DNA of 25,164 nt from Larix sibirica. Its lineage: Eukaryota > Streptophyta > Pinopsida > Pinales > Pinaceae. Location: positions 10,530 through 35,693 of the forward strand of contig NWUY0300006616.1 of NCBI GenBank assembly GCA_004151065.3, written 5' to 3'. The notes under the pieces are model-generated. The model had not been told where the DNA came from, searched no databases, and saw only the letters and a list, made by a program, of their open reading frames with translations. The position numbers and the translations under genes are program-made. Shown piece by piece: positions 1-10,449 of the stretch. Position 1 is the stretch's first letter. The number at the start of each line of letters is the position of its first letter.

Positions 1-260
1 TTATATCAAGGTATTCCTCCCATGGGAAACCATCATGGAGGATAAAAAACAAATTATCTCATGATTTTAATAAGAAAATTCATGATTTTAATAAAGCTTA
101 CATTGATTTAAGTATTTAATGCTAAATACTTTCCTAATATTATATCAAGGTATTCCTCCCATGGGAAACCATCCCGAGAACATTGATTTACGTATTTAAT
201 GCTAAATACTTTCCCAATATTATATCAAGGTATTCCTCCCATGGGAAACCATCCCGAGAA
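1..260. repeat. 80-bp tandem repeat, 2 full copies plus a partial copy at the window edge
   Basis: Two adjacent 80-bp units, 101-180 and 181-260, differ by only two substitutions (a/c at 111/191 and t/c at 135/215). A third partial copy at 1-34 matches 140-173 exactly and is cut by the window start, so the array probably continues to the left. Each unit carries the palindrome CCCATGGG. Between the partial and full copies, a 13-15 bp direct repeat (catgattttaata) occurs at 60 and 81. The near identity suggests recent amplification. No coding frame is supported. Confidence 0.93.
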
Positions 261-2430
261 AAAAAAACAAATACTTAAAAATGGGCATCAATAAAATATT
301 TAGGTTGCAAGATGTTTTATTGTGGAAAGATGAAAAAGCATAAGATATTTGAAAGTATCTCCATCATCCATTTTCCAAGATATCTTCCATCTATATCTCT
401 TAGTTCACAGTTTCTATGCATTATTCATGGAGGGTTTCACTCTATTTGCTTATCATATAGTGTCAACAATGAGCTTTTGAAGAGGGTTTTTGTTGTTTCT
501 AAGTTCCCTTTTACATGTATGGTCGTTTGAGTATGTAGGTTTTTAGAGTGAGTGATAATTATTTAAGATTTATGGATTGCAATGCGTTAGAGTTGAGAAA
601 CATTATGTTTAGAGTTTGGAGAAGAACTTAGGGAGTTGATTCGGAAAGGGGGAAAATAAATTTTAAAAATATGGTTAAGGTGGACTAAGGAAGGATTGAA
701 AGTTAAAACTCATGAAGACCAATTTGAAATACTAGGAAGTTGATCCAAAATAATTAATTCCAAAGGAACTTAGGGAATAATATTGAGAAAATCCAAAGGG
801 TGAGGTAAAAGGAGGAGGAATGCAATAGGATATGCAAAAAAGCTGGGATAAGTGCAAGCAAGGATAAAAGATGTAAAGTGGAAATGAGAACCATAAGATG
901 ATTAAGGAAGGGGTAATCAAAAAAGAAACCGAAGGATTAAAAGTATGAATTAGGAAAGAAAACAAGAAAAAGGGGGCTAATGATGAATACTATAGGTTAA
1001 GGTTTCCACAAATGATTGGGATTATAACCATCCTTTTGATTAAAATTATTTGGGTATTTTTCTCTTTCAGGAGCTGCTCTGATGAAGTGTGAAGAGTAAT
1101 GGGAGGTAGATTATAGAATTTTAGTTTGGACAAACTGGTAGATTTATCTAGAAATCTTAATTAATGTATGTTCATTGTTAAGGTATCTCAAGAAGAGGTT
1201 CGATGTCCTTGGGGAATTTTTTGACATTCCTCAGATTTGGTTCATACAACTTTTATTTTGGTCTCAAGTTGCTACTGATGGAGGATTTCACCCTATATTT
1301 CCTTGTTATAACTTGGGCAGTGAGCCTTCCTCTCACTAAGGTCATGCTACACTTCAATGTTTATGGTGCTTTCTTTATCCATAGTTGTGAGTTTGCAAAA
1401 ATATAGGGTGCCTACTTGTTATAGCTAGATGTCTTTGGAGCTCTATGGAACATTGTGTTTTTTTGTGTTTCTTGGAAATTCATGGATACTTCAAGGTTGA
1501 AGTTTACATTCAAGTATTTGTTTTGAACATTTTTAAATATTTTGGTTAATTTTCACATGTGGCCACATGTTATCCCACTTGGTGGGTTGTTGAGGCTTTC
1601 AATGAGCCAATATGTGGGTAGTAACACTATTAGTGTACTTTGTTATATTTTATTATAATTTAGGTTAAGGTCATTCTAGCCTCCTCCTTGACGCCAACAC
1701 CTTAACCCTAGTGGATTGACATAAATACACCACATCCCTCATTTGCAACATCATCCCATCCAAGTAATTTTATCATAATTATTCCTAAGGGTATTGTTAG
1801 TACTAGGGTTTGCATTCTGGATTGTCTATTCCATGACCCCAAACCTTTTTCATTCAATGTCTTTTTCCTTATGGTTTCTCGGGTCTAATTAAGTCCAAAT
1901 GTTCCTTGTTGATGTATGCTATAACAATGTGATATTTATCTCCTTACTTTTAAATTTCAAATTTCAATGACTAGTGTATAATGAATGCAATGAAGTGGCA
2001 CAAGTATTTTGTTACATTCTAATTTGCAGGCCCGATTCTTGATGAAGTTGCTTAATCCTTGTTAAATCTAGCGTGGAGGTTAATTAAGGCTAATTCAAGT
2101 AGCACCATGAAATTTCCAAATGGCGCTACCAAATCAGCATCGCGACCAAACTTCACACTAAGCACTGACAACACGTTCTATCATATCCTTTTGGGAGACT
2201 CGTTCCTTCAATAAATGAAGTTCATGGTTGATCATGGATTTGAATGCTCAGTAATTTCTCAATTTCATAGTTCGTCAAGCTAAATCTCTCATCATTTCTT
2301 TCGGAGATCAAGGTGATCATTCTAAAAGTAAAATTTTCCATAGATATCTCACATCGTTGCTCATTTTTCTACAATTCCGAGCATTATACACAGGTGTCAA
2401 CCATTTTCAAAGTAATTGAAAAAGACCACT
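261..2430. other. No gene recognised; AT-rich, with a purine-rich tract at about 560-990
   Basis: No frame here shows a recognisable domain. The short open frames at 312-530, 732-965 (-) and 1203-1406 have low-complexity, Phe/Ser/Ile-rich translations typical of AT-rich noncoding DNA. The + strand from about 560 to 990 is strongly enriched in A and G, with few C. The stretch at 1640-1770 has the look of old retroelement LTR or UTR DNA, but no termini could be defined. A CAG preceded by a T-rich run near 2020-2030 resembles a splice acceptor but has no supporting exon. Confidence 0.5.
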
Positions 2431-4255
2431 ATGTCCGTGAGTCGAAGTGGGCATGTGGTGATATATGAGCCCATAGGGGCTGAGATTCTTGAAGCCTATC
2501 TAGAATTCAGGTTCAAATTCATAAGAAAAATGGTTTCGATACTGTGACAAATTGCAGGGCCACCATGCAGAAGTGTCAAGAGATTTTGCTGAGGGATTTA
2601 ATGGGAAAAATGTCACAGTGGGGTATATGACCTTTCCCGTTTCATAGGAATTCCATCGCCATAGCAACATAACTGCCTCAGGACAACGAGCAGTGGTTTA
2701 AGATTCAAACCGTTGATGTTATGCAATGTAACCACTTTCTTTTTTATAAGTACAGAGATCTCGACTAGCGCAAAGGAATACCACGGTCTTGGCTCAAGCA
2801 GGAATACAATGATTTATTGAAGATGGTTCAGAGGTATATTACGGGAGAGGGAAGGTATGCTTCCGTTTACCTTTACCACATGCATTTTTTATTGCATCCG
2901 GACGGTATTGAAAGGATGAATCTCCCATTTTATTTCCTAATTTTTTTTTATCTAAGATGGCCTCTAGGGTTAGGAAGTACCCTGAAAGTCAGCACATTAT
3001 TTTCCACCAGGGTTTAATAAAGTTGTTGATTATTCAGGAGTTAAATAAATTTGATAAGACATGGGATCATTTTATATCGTGCTCTGATTTTGGGATTCAA
3101 GGAGATCATTGTATTCTAGGGGACACTGATAATACTTCTATTGGTTACAAAATCCCCAAAAATTTTGGCAATACTAAATCTGATGAAGAACATACCTTTA
3201 GAAAATAGGAAATCAAAATAAAATCAAGGATGAGAGGAGCTATCAAGCTGCCTCCAGTAACTACGAATGTCCAACCTCGCACAGCAAAACGTTCAAATGA
3301 ATCTTCAAATGATGACAAAGGAATTGCAACTCATGGAGGGAAGCCTGAAAATACAAAACCTTATTACCTCAGAGGTCCCCATACTCGAGCCACCAACAAG
3401 TTGAGATTGAACGCTTGAGAGATATTTGACCCTTCCTTGAAAGAGAAAAGGGTCATAGATGTAGATATCCTATCTGATGAAAATCCTCAAAAATATAAGA
3501 GGGCCAAGGTTAAAAGATCAGTTGTGAAACCATTGCCAACAAGGGAAAGCTCGAGAGTTAAGAAGAATCAAGAAGTAATGAGCTCAAATCCTAGTAAAAA
3601 GAATGAGTTTGTGAATGATAAAGTAGAAGAACAATTCTAGGATACCGAGCAAGTTCAAGAAGATATCAAGCAGGAGGAATCTTATTCATCCATGGAGGTG
3701 GAGAAAAAGGTATCTGAAATGCTAACCAACCTATAGAAAACTATCAATTGAATCCCATGTTCTCCCTTGGTTCGACCAGGTATGCCTGTGATGTCTGATG
3801 AGGAATAGAGTATTCAAAATGAAAATTAAATTAAAAACAATACGAAAACATATATTGAATGTTCAACGGCCCAAGCCCATGTGAATAAGCAATTGGATGA
3901 AGCGTTACCTGAAAGCATTGAAACTCAAGTAAATAAAAAATTGGAAACAATTTCAAGAAATATAGGACTCGAATCAAAGAGTTGAAGCAAGAAAATAAGC
4001 AGATACAGGCTAAATTGAACGAAGTGAATAAGGAGTGGAGCGTTACTCATTAAAAACAATAAATTATGCAAGTTTTCTCAGAGGTTAAAGAAAGATAATG
4101 AAAGGCTTCTCAGGCAAAAGAAGTACTGGAAAAAGGAGTGTCTACTTGAAAGGAAAAAACACCAATTTAATCACGATAAATTGGTCATTTTAACACACTT
4201 GGGTACTCATGTGCTTCAGGACACACTACAAAGCCAGAAAGTTGAACCTTCATAG
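2431..4255 (+). pseudogene. Decayed unidentified ORF with a C-terminal coiled-coil-like segment
   Basis: I do not recognise the family. From an ATG at 2431 a coding-like frame can be followed with frameshifts and stops. One segment reads RYITGEGRYASVYLYHMHF (from about 2832), and a frameshift in a run of nine T at 2941-2949 leads into MASRVRKYPES at 2957. One frame then stays coherent from 2957 to about 3830, interrupted by stops at 3206, 3416, 3638 and beyond 3730. The middle is basic and polar (RGPHTRATNK; KRAKVKRSVVK). The end (about 3950-4050 and 4079-4255) is Lys/Glu/Gln-rich with heptad-like spacing (KELKQENKQIQAKLNEV; QRLKKDNERLLRQKKYWKKE), suggesting a coiled coil. It could be a host gene or the gag-like ORF of an uncharacterised plant retroelement. 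Several stops (such as TAG where CAG would fit) are consistent with C-to-T decay. It is clearly non-functional. Confidence 0.6.
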
Positions 4256-5699
4256 AGTCAGAGGCTTGAACCGAAGTGAACATGTCTAATGGTGTATGGA
4301 TTGAAATAGAACCTCCAGTTGATCGTGGTTTATTCTATCTCCTTCGAAGAACATACAAAGTTTTTGTGCCCAAATTCATCTTAGTTTGCTTAGTTAAAAG
4401 AATTGATTAGTCATAGTTATGTTTTGTTAAAGAAGATTAATGATGATGTAAATATTTTCGAATTAGAGACTTAATATGTATGTATGAATTTGAAGTAATA
4501 AATTTTAGTTACCTAAGTTAGTTATTGGTTAGTGTATGGCTTCAAAACCCTAAAGATCCAAAGCTATATGAAGGAAATGAAAAAAAGAGAGAAGGGTTCG
4601 AATTTTGCTACGATTCTATAATTTCTACTTGGAGGAACTGTAAGTCCTAATTTTGCAATATATACATATGTTCAGTGTTCTTTCATTAATGAAAAGCTTT
4701 GTGTCATTTTCCTTTACTACTAGTTTATTATTGAAATAAAATTTATATGCGCTGCATAATCACTTGTGTCAATTTGATGAAGTTTAAGCTTTACTGTTCA
4801 TTAAATTGAACTGGTCTTTTATTTCTTCACATCTTAAATCTGTTAGGTGTTTAATATTTAGAATTTATGAATTCTTGCCTTATTTTATGATGAAATATTA
4901 TTTGGTAAACCAATGAATGATATACAGGCTTAAGTTTGTGAATCCCTGAAACGCATGTCGTATTGCCTCTATCTTTCTTCCTATTCTTCAAGACTTTAAG
5001 AAACCAACAAAATATCTAAACCACAGAAAACTAAAACTTGATTTTAAACCAAACCACAAGTTAAATTCCCTATCTTTTCCCATAGTAGTCCGGTGCAGAC
5101 CTTAGGGACAACAAGTACCTAAACCAATTCTCTCTACTTGTGTTACAATATCTTTAATTCTTTTGTAGTGTTGTTATTTGCCACTATGTGATAGTGTTTA
5201 GTGGTGAGAATTCCACATTGTGGTCATGGAGACTTAGAGTTGATTCCTAATAGATTATCCATTTATAAAAAAGATTCAAAGATATTTCAAAAAATATAAC
5301 AAGAACATTTTTTATTTCATATGTATTAATCCAACATCTAAATTATGATTCTTCTTTCCTTCCCTCATAAGAATAAGATCATTAAAAATAAGATTGTTTA
5401 TGGACTTCAATTACCCACTCGATTTCTTAAAATAGTTATCTCTACTTCACTCTATTATGACACTATGGATGAAATTTATTTGTTAGAAAAACTTAACTCG
5501 TAACATACAAAACATCCTAAGTTGTATATGGAGTGCTGATGGAAATAGAGACACTTATTATGTTCATCTTTGTATCAATTGTGAAATGATCCACATGATC
5601 CCTATGCTTTGGATGATCGAGATTTATGTGATCTTGACCCTAGCAAGTCTGAGATTAAGATCAACCATGTATGAGTCATAGTTCTTAAAAGATTTTTAA
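4256..5699. other. No gene recognised; possible 3' flank of the decayed ORF
   Basis: This AT-rich stretch follows the last coding-like codon of the preceding pseudogene. A canonical AATAAA lies at 4497-4502 on the + strand, about 240 bp downstream of its end, and could be its old polyadenylation signal. Minus-strand frames at about 5560-5700 may still belong to the decayed 3' end of LINE 1, but I cannot fix its boundary or an A tail. Confidence 0.45.
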
Positions 5700-8290
5700 C
5701 TATATGGGAGCCATTTATATCACATAATAATATATCCACTATGAGAGTATGTCATTCACGATGTAAAGTTAATAATGATCGAGGAATATACAATGTGTAT
5801 TTGCATCTTGAATATACTTGTAGTTGTGGTGTTGTAAAGACCCATAAAGATGAGCTCCAAACCAATATTTCAAATAGCTATCTATACCCATTCATCTGTA
5901 GCCACTATGCTATGCCCTGCAAATTTGTTCTTAATGCAAGAGGAGCTTGTGCCATTATTTCATCTTCCCATATTTTGATTTGTTTTCCATTCCTTGTAAT
6001 CCAAGTGAGCTCATTTTTTATAAGACTTGTAAAGGCGTTACATTGGATAATGCTTGAACCTTTTACCTCTTTGAGATCTTGGTGAATGAAATTTTTTTGC
6101 TACATTGATTTATTTTTTTCTTATTGATTCCTTCCACCACTCTTTCTCTCCAAAGATTAATCTCCATATAATTTTAGCTCCCGAGGATATGTTCATCAAC
6201 TTTGACTCTCTTATTCCTAGTCCTCCCTTTTATTGGCTATCTCAAACTATTTCCCATTTAACTAAATGGAATTTCTTTGTATTGAATTTGCCTCCCTACT
6301 AGATGAATCTTCACAATTCCTTGCTTATTTTGTTCATTACATAAAGTGGTGCCAGTAAACATGAAAACATAAAGAAGGGAAGGAATATAATGCATATTTA
6401 ACTAAAAATATATTACTAGCAAGATAGATCCAAGATGAACCCCAAGCTTGAATTTGTGAATTTAGTTTTTGGAGGACTAGTTCCCAACCAATCGCTTTGG
6501 GATTTTTCCTTGCAATTAGTATTACCTAAATACTAAAAAACAAATTCCAATTTAAATTGCCAAGAAAACCAATGATATGGGATATTCTTTGACTCAAGTC
6601 AACTAAAATGTTCCATCCATATAACTTTTCCCACTATTAATATATGCCATTGGATCTAGAGTGAATAGATTCGAAACTTTCTTGAATCTATGTGCTATGA
6701 CTGTAGAGGACCCTTCTAACAATAGGGTATTATATGCAAATTTCTCATGCTTAATGGGAATTACACCTCTTGCTATCTATATGTCACTGAGTTCAACATT
6801 TTCTCTTTCATACTCCATCTTTTGGCTTATAGAATTATCCATTATGATGAAAAGAAAGGGAGAGAGCGGACAACCTTATGGATTCCTCTACAACATTTAA
6901 AGAATTTGGATACTCTACCATTGACTAGAGGAGAAATCCACTTGATTCAAGTGCATTCTTTAATACATTGAATGAATCCTTCTGGGAAACCCATATTTTC
7001 CATATCAAATAGAGAAAATCACATCTTATTTTATCAAAATAATTTCCCATATCAATTTTAATAATCATGCATTTGCCCCCATGAGATTGGCTTGAGTGAG
7101 TGGCTTCTTGAACTGAGAATATGTTATTAATAATTTGCCTTTTTTCTATAAACCCTCCTTGGTTTATTGAGATTATTATACTAATGAGAGGATTCGATCT
7201 ATTTGTTGATACTTTCCGCAAAATGTTGTTGGTTGAGTTGCACAAAGATATTAGCAATTTGGAAAAAGGTTTGGGTCAATTCTCCTTTGGGATTAATGCC
7301 AAGAAGGAGGAATTAGTCGCTCCTTCAAATTTTTTCCATCTCATTTTCCAATTGAGCATTGTAAAAAGTTCATTTTTAATTATAAACTGACAAGCTTTGA
7401 AGAAATGAATTGTAAATCGATAAGGTCCTTGGGCCTTATCAGACTCTAATCCCCACATGGCATCCACAACTTCATTTTCTTCAATTTAGTTTTCCAAGGT
7501 TCTATTTTCCTTACTGTCAATGAGACATTAAATGTTTTGAAGCATTTTATCCTCCAATGTTATGTCATTAGGCCTTGTTTCTAAATAAAGATATTTAAAA
7601 TGTGTGCGGGTTTCCATTTTTATGCTCTTAAAATTTGTTATTTGCTTCCCTTAAGAGTTCATTATTTATTTAATGTAGTTTTTATATTGTGTTCCTTTTT
7701 CTTGCTTATGAAATAAATCTGTATTTTTATCCCCTACTTGGTGCTAAAGGCTTCCTGACTTAAGCTTCCATATCTCTTCCTCCTTTTTGTTTATTTGATG
7801 TCTCTTGAGGCTTAGCTTTTATTCTTCCAACTGGTTGTCTTTTGTAGCTTCCTTGCTCCCCATTATATCTTGAATATTTTCTATCTATCTTTCCAATTCC
7901 TTTTTTTCTATCTTTGAGGCCTTATATGGACTATTTTCCCAATCCTTTAATGCAAATTTGACTATCTTCAACTTTGCTTCCCACACATAAGTGGGGATCT
8001 CCTGATATCAACTCACCATACACTTTTGATTAGATTCATAATCGCTTTTTCTTGCAACCAAACACAGTTAAATCGAAAAGTTTTGGGACCAAAATTATCA
8101 TCCTTTTAAAGATTTAAAATAATGGGTTTATGATCTGAAAATGCTATGGGAATAATTGTTTAGGATATGCAAATATCCTCCATAAAGAAACTATTATGCA
8201 CCAGAAACTTGGCCAATCTAGTTTCTATGTATCTAAGCCCAATTATTCGATTTGTTCAAGTGTATTTCCAATTTTTGGTGAAATATATGT
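5700..8290 (-). mobile_element. LINE 1: 5'-truncated, decayed L1-type retrotransposon ORF2
   Basis: Read on the minus strand from right to left, plant L1 ORF2 blocks appear in the correct order. The end of the endonuclease has TRLAKFLVHNSFF (normally RxDRFLV) and FSDHKPI, with the SDH triad at 8138-8130. A decayed linker precedes GLESDKAQGPYRF and SSFLALIPKEN (about 7460-7276). The reverse transcriptase has INQGGFIEKRQIINNI and motif A KIDMGNYFDKI (7170-7040). Motif B is frameshifted (RGIH / CPLSPFLFI), and motif C reads FAYNTLLL (6740-6720), where the family has FADD. After this come FKYLG-like and SSLGFILDL blocks (6510-6420), then LTWITRNGKQIKIWEDE (about 5990-5930). There are many stops and frameshifts. 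The first half of the endonuclease and all of ORF1 are absent, as expected of 5'-truncated target-primed insertions. The left end is approximate. Confidence 0.87.
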
Positions 8291-9185
8291 CGTGGAGTAT
8301 GTTGACAATGTTGGAACACCTCATATGGTTTTATTAAATCTAGGTGATGGAGGTGAGGTCATAATTTATTCCGGTGCTCTTGGGAATCCTTAGCGGATTT
8401 GACCCACGTGAGCACTTGGAATATTTAGGCATCCCTATGGTTATGGATTTACTTGGAGATGGACAAGGAATGGGTGACAACCCATAAGTTGGGATTACAT
8501 TTATTTCTTCTCGACAACTTGAATATGCATTACCTTGAGTTGTGGGGTATAACTCTAGGAATTGTTATTGAATTTGCTAGTTTTTTTTCCTCGTAAAACA
8601 CACATCATATTAATTGAAATATAACACTTTCTACAGAGACTATTCTGTCATTTATTCCACATATTTATGCTAGGAGAAATATCAAAGCTACCTATATGTA
8701 GTCATTCTTGGAAAAGCCTATACATTGAAGTATACAAAGATGATGTTGTAAGGCAATAATACCAAAATATATTTTAAGATACCAAATAATATTTCAACTC
8801 TCAACTCATTCATTTATGATACTCTTAATAAACCATTCATTTATGATACTGACTAGTATAGATCTATCTTAAATTTGGATTTATCAGACACGGAGAGGGA
8901 TCCAATTTTATTTAATTTTTTTTATGGTAAACTCAAGAAATATGATCACTCTCTCTCTTGCTTGATAGAACCGGGTTTAAGTTTTAATTTCTTATTTTAT
9001 AGAAAGACATAAATTCTTTTAATTAGTTTTCATTATTTTTTATTTATGAGTCAACATGATTTTTTTAATTAATTTTTATTTTTCTGTAACTTACGTTACC
9101 TTACATGACAACATCTTCACCCTATATCAAGAAATGATAGACAACATGCATATCTCAATGTGACAATCATTTTTAGACTTAGTAT
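8291..9185. other. No gene recognised; possible LTR-like fragment and a short direct repeat
   Basis: The + strand at about 8300-8580 is less AT-rich than its surroundings and reads like a piece of an old LTR retroelement, but I cannot find paired termini, a primer binding site or a target duplication. An exact 17-bp direct repeat (cattcatttatgatact) lies at 8807-8823 and 8834-8850. Nothing else is recognisable. Confidence 0.35.
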
Positions 9186-9290
9186 CTAAATCTCACTTTC
9201 TGCAATTTGGAAAGTGGCGTTGTTGAAGTCATTGGAAAGTGGTTTTGCTAAATCTCACTTTCTGCAAATTAAAAAGTGGTGTTGTTGAAA
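9186..9290. repeat. Direct repeat, 62-bp period, each copy with a hairpin
   Basis: About 43 bp beginning ctaaatctcactttctgca is repeated at 9186 and 9248. In the first copy the arms CACTTTC (9194-9200) and GAAAGTG (9210-9216) form a 7-bp stem with a 9-nt loop. In the second copy the stem is 6 bp (CACTTT at 9256 and AAAGTG at 9273-9278). The intervening segment repeats part of the same motif (attggaaagtgg), suggesting slippage. Confidence 0.75.
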
Positions 9291-9547
9291 ATGATTGCAG
9301 CCTAGATCTGAATTTTGATGGTATTAAATATATTAAAAAAAAATTGGAGATGCTAGGTCAAATTTAAGGATTATCAAATCGTCCATTTTGTGATGTTAAA
9401 TTCTATGGTTGTTGGCTTGAATTCCTGTTCATAGAGGAAACCATTATGTTTATAAGCTCTATATGGAGGCGGTCACCACTCTATTTTCAAGTTCTGTAAG
9501 ACATTCTGATGACAATACAACATTTGGCACGAACATAAATTATGGGG

Positions 9548-9742
9548 CCCATTTCATATAAGAATACGGGTTCCATTTCATACCAGAATTTGAGATGATT
9601 TATATGTGTACAATGGTGGACCCAAATTAAACTGCACTGGTAAACCTTAATAAAACATAAATTTGGCATATGAAACAATTTAAGGTATATGTGTAGAATG
9701 GTGGACCCAAATAAAACAACACTCGTAAACCCTAATGAAAAC
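9548..9742. repeat. Two nested direct repeats (about 85 bp and about 23 bp period)
   Basis: A unit of about 55 bp starting tatatgtgta occurs at 9601-9655 and again at 9686-9742, sharing ggtggacccaaa and gtaaacc. Just upstream, catttcata plus agaat is repeated with a period of about 23 bp near 9550 and 9573. The minus strand stays open across these copies (9487-9768) only because the units contain no stops; the translation shows the same duplications and no known domain, so I do not call a gene. Confidence 0.72.
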
Positions 9743-10449
9743 TGGTTAGTAAAATAATATACAACCATACAAAAGGATCGATCATATTGCTACTTATTTT
9801 TTTGTTGATGCATTCCAATAAGCCATTTCTATTTGTAATAATTTTAATGTGCCAATGAATGTTTCTCTACTTCATAGAGAGTGAAATAAAAATTCTAAAC
9901 TAAATCCTTTTAGAGATCAACTTGTTCTAAGGACTTAGAATTACAATGCCATTATTGTTTTGAATATTGTTTTTCCTTCCCAAATAGGGACTATAGTGAT
10001 CACCATGGGTGAGAGGGAGAAACATTTTAGTTTAATTTAGGCATCCATCAATCACTCATATTACTTGCGGTTAGAATCCATGTTGACCATAAAGAGGCGT
10101 ACTACTATTTTGTCCAACTACTTAGAGGGATCTGACAAGCTTGGCCGCGGTTGTAATTGTTTAGGCCAATCAATTTTTTGTTTCCGGTAAAACTCATACT
10201 TTGCTTTCAATAATAATTTTTTGTATGCGTTTTCCCTTCTCTAATTATGTCTAGTTGGAAATTTAGTTTTTTTATCTAGTCTTACAATTTTGTTAGTTTT
10301 GATTATTTGATGATGTGTTTGGAAGGTAACTTGTGTTTTCTTATCTTTTGTTCTAAGAGAGAACAAAAAATACATATTCAGGTGGGAAAAGCACAAAATT
10401 AAGATAGATGGAATTATACAACCTCCCAAAGTTGTCAGTGCTTTAGATT
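9743..10449. other. No gene recognised; probable 3' flank of LINE 3
   Basis: AT-rich DNA without a supported frame. Two T-runs on the + strand, near 10170 and 10216, would be A-runs on the minus strand and are candidates for the 3' tail of LINE 3, which ends nearby in that orientation. Neither can be confirmed without a target-site duplication. Confidence 0.35.

Noticed and set aside
732-965. A 77-codon minus-strand frame with hydrophobic runs resembling membrane segments
   Set aside because: It is the complement of a purine-rich tract, which forces Phe/Ser/Leu/Pro codons; no real membrane protein is supported.
4497-4502. AATAAA as a definite poly(A) signal
   Set aside because: AATAAA is frequent by chance in DNA this AT-rich and lies 240 bp past a dead ORF, so it is only mentioned and not called as a terminator.
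5741-6085. A 114-codon + strand open frame
   Set aside because: It is opposite the C-terminal part of LINE 1 on the minus strand, which carries recognisable LINE motifs.
8291-8580. Possible LTR of a plant retrotransposon
   Set aside because: The texture is suggestive, but no TG...CA ends, TATA box, primer site or second copy was found, so it is not listed as an element.
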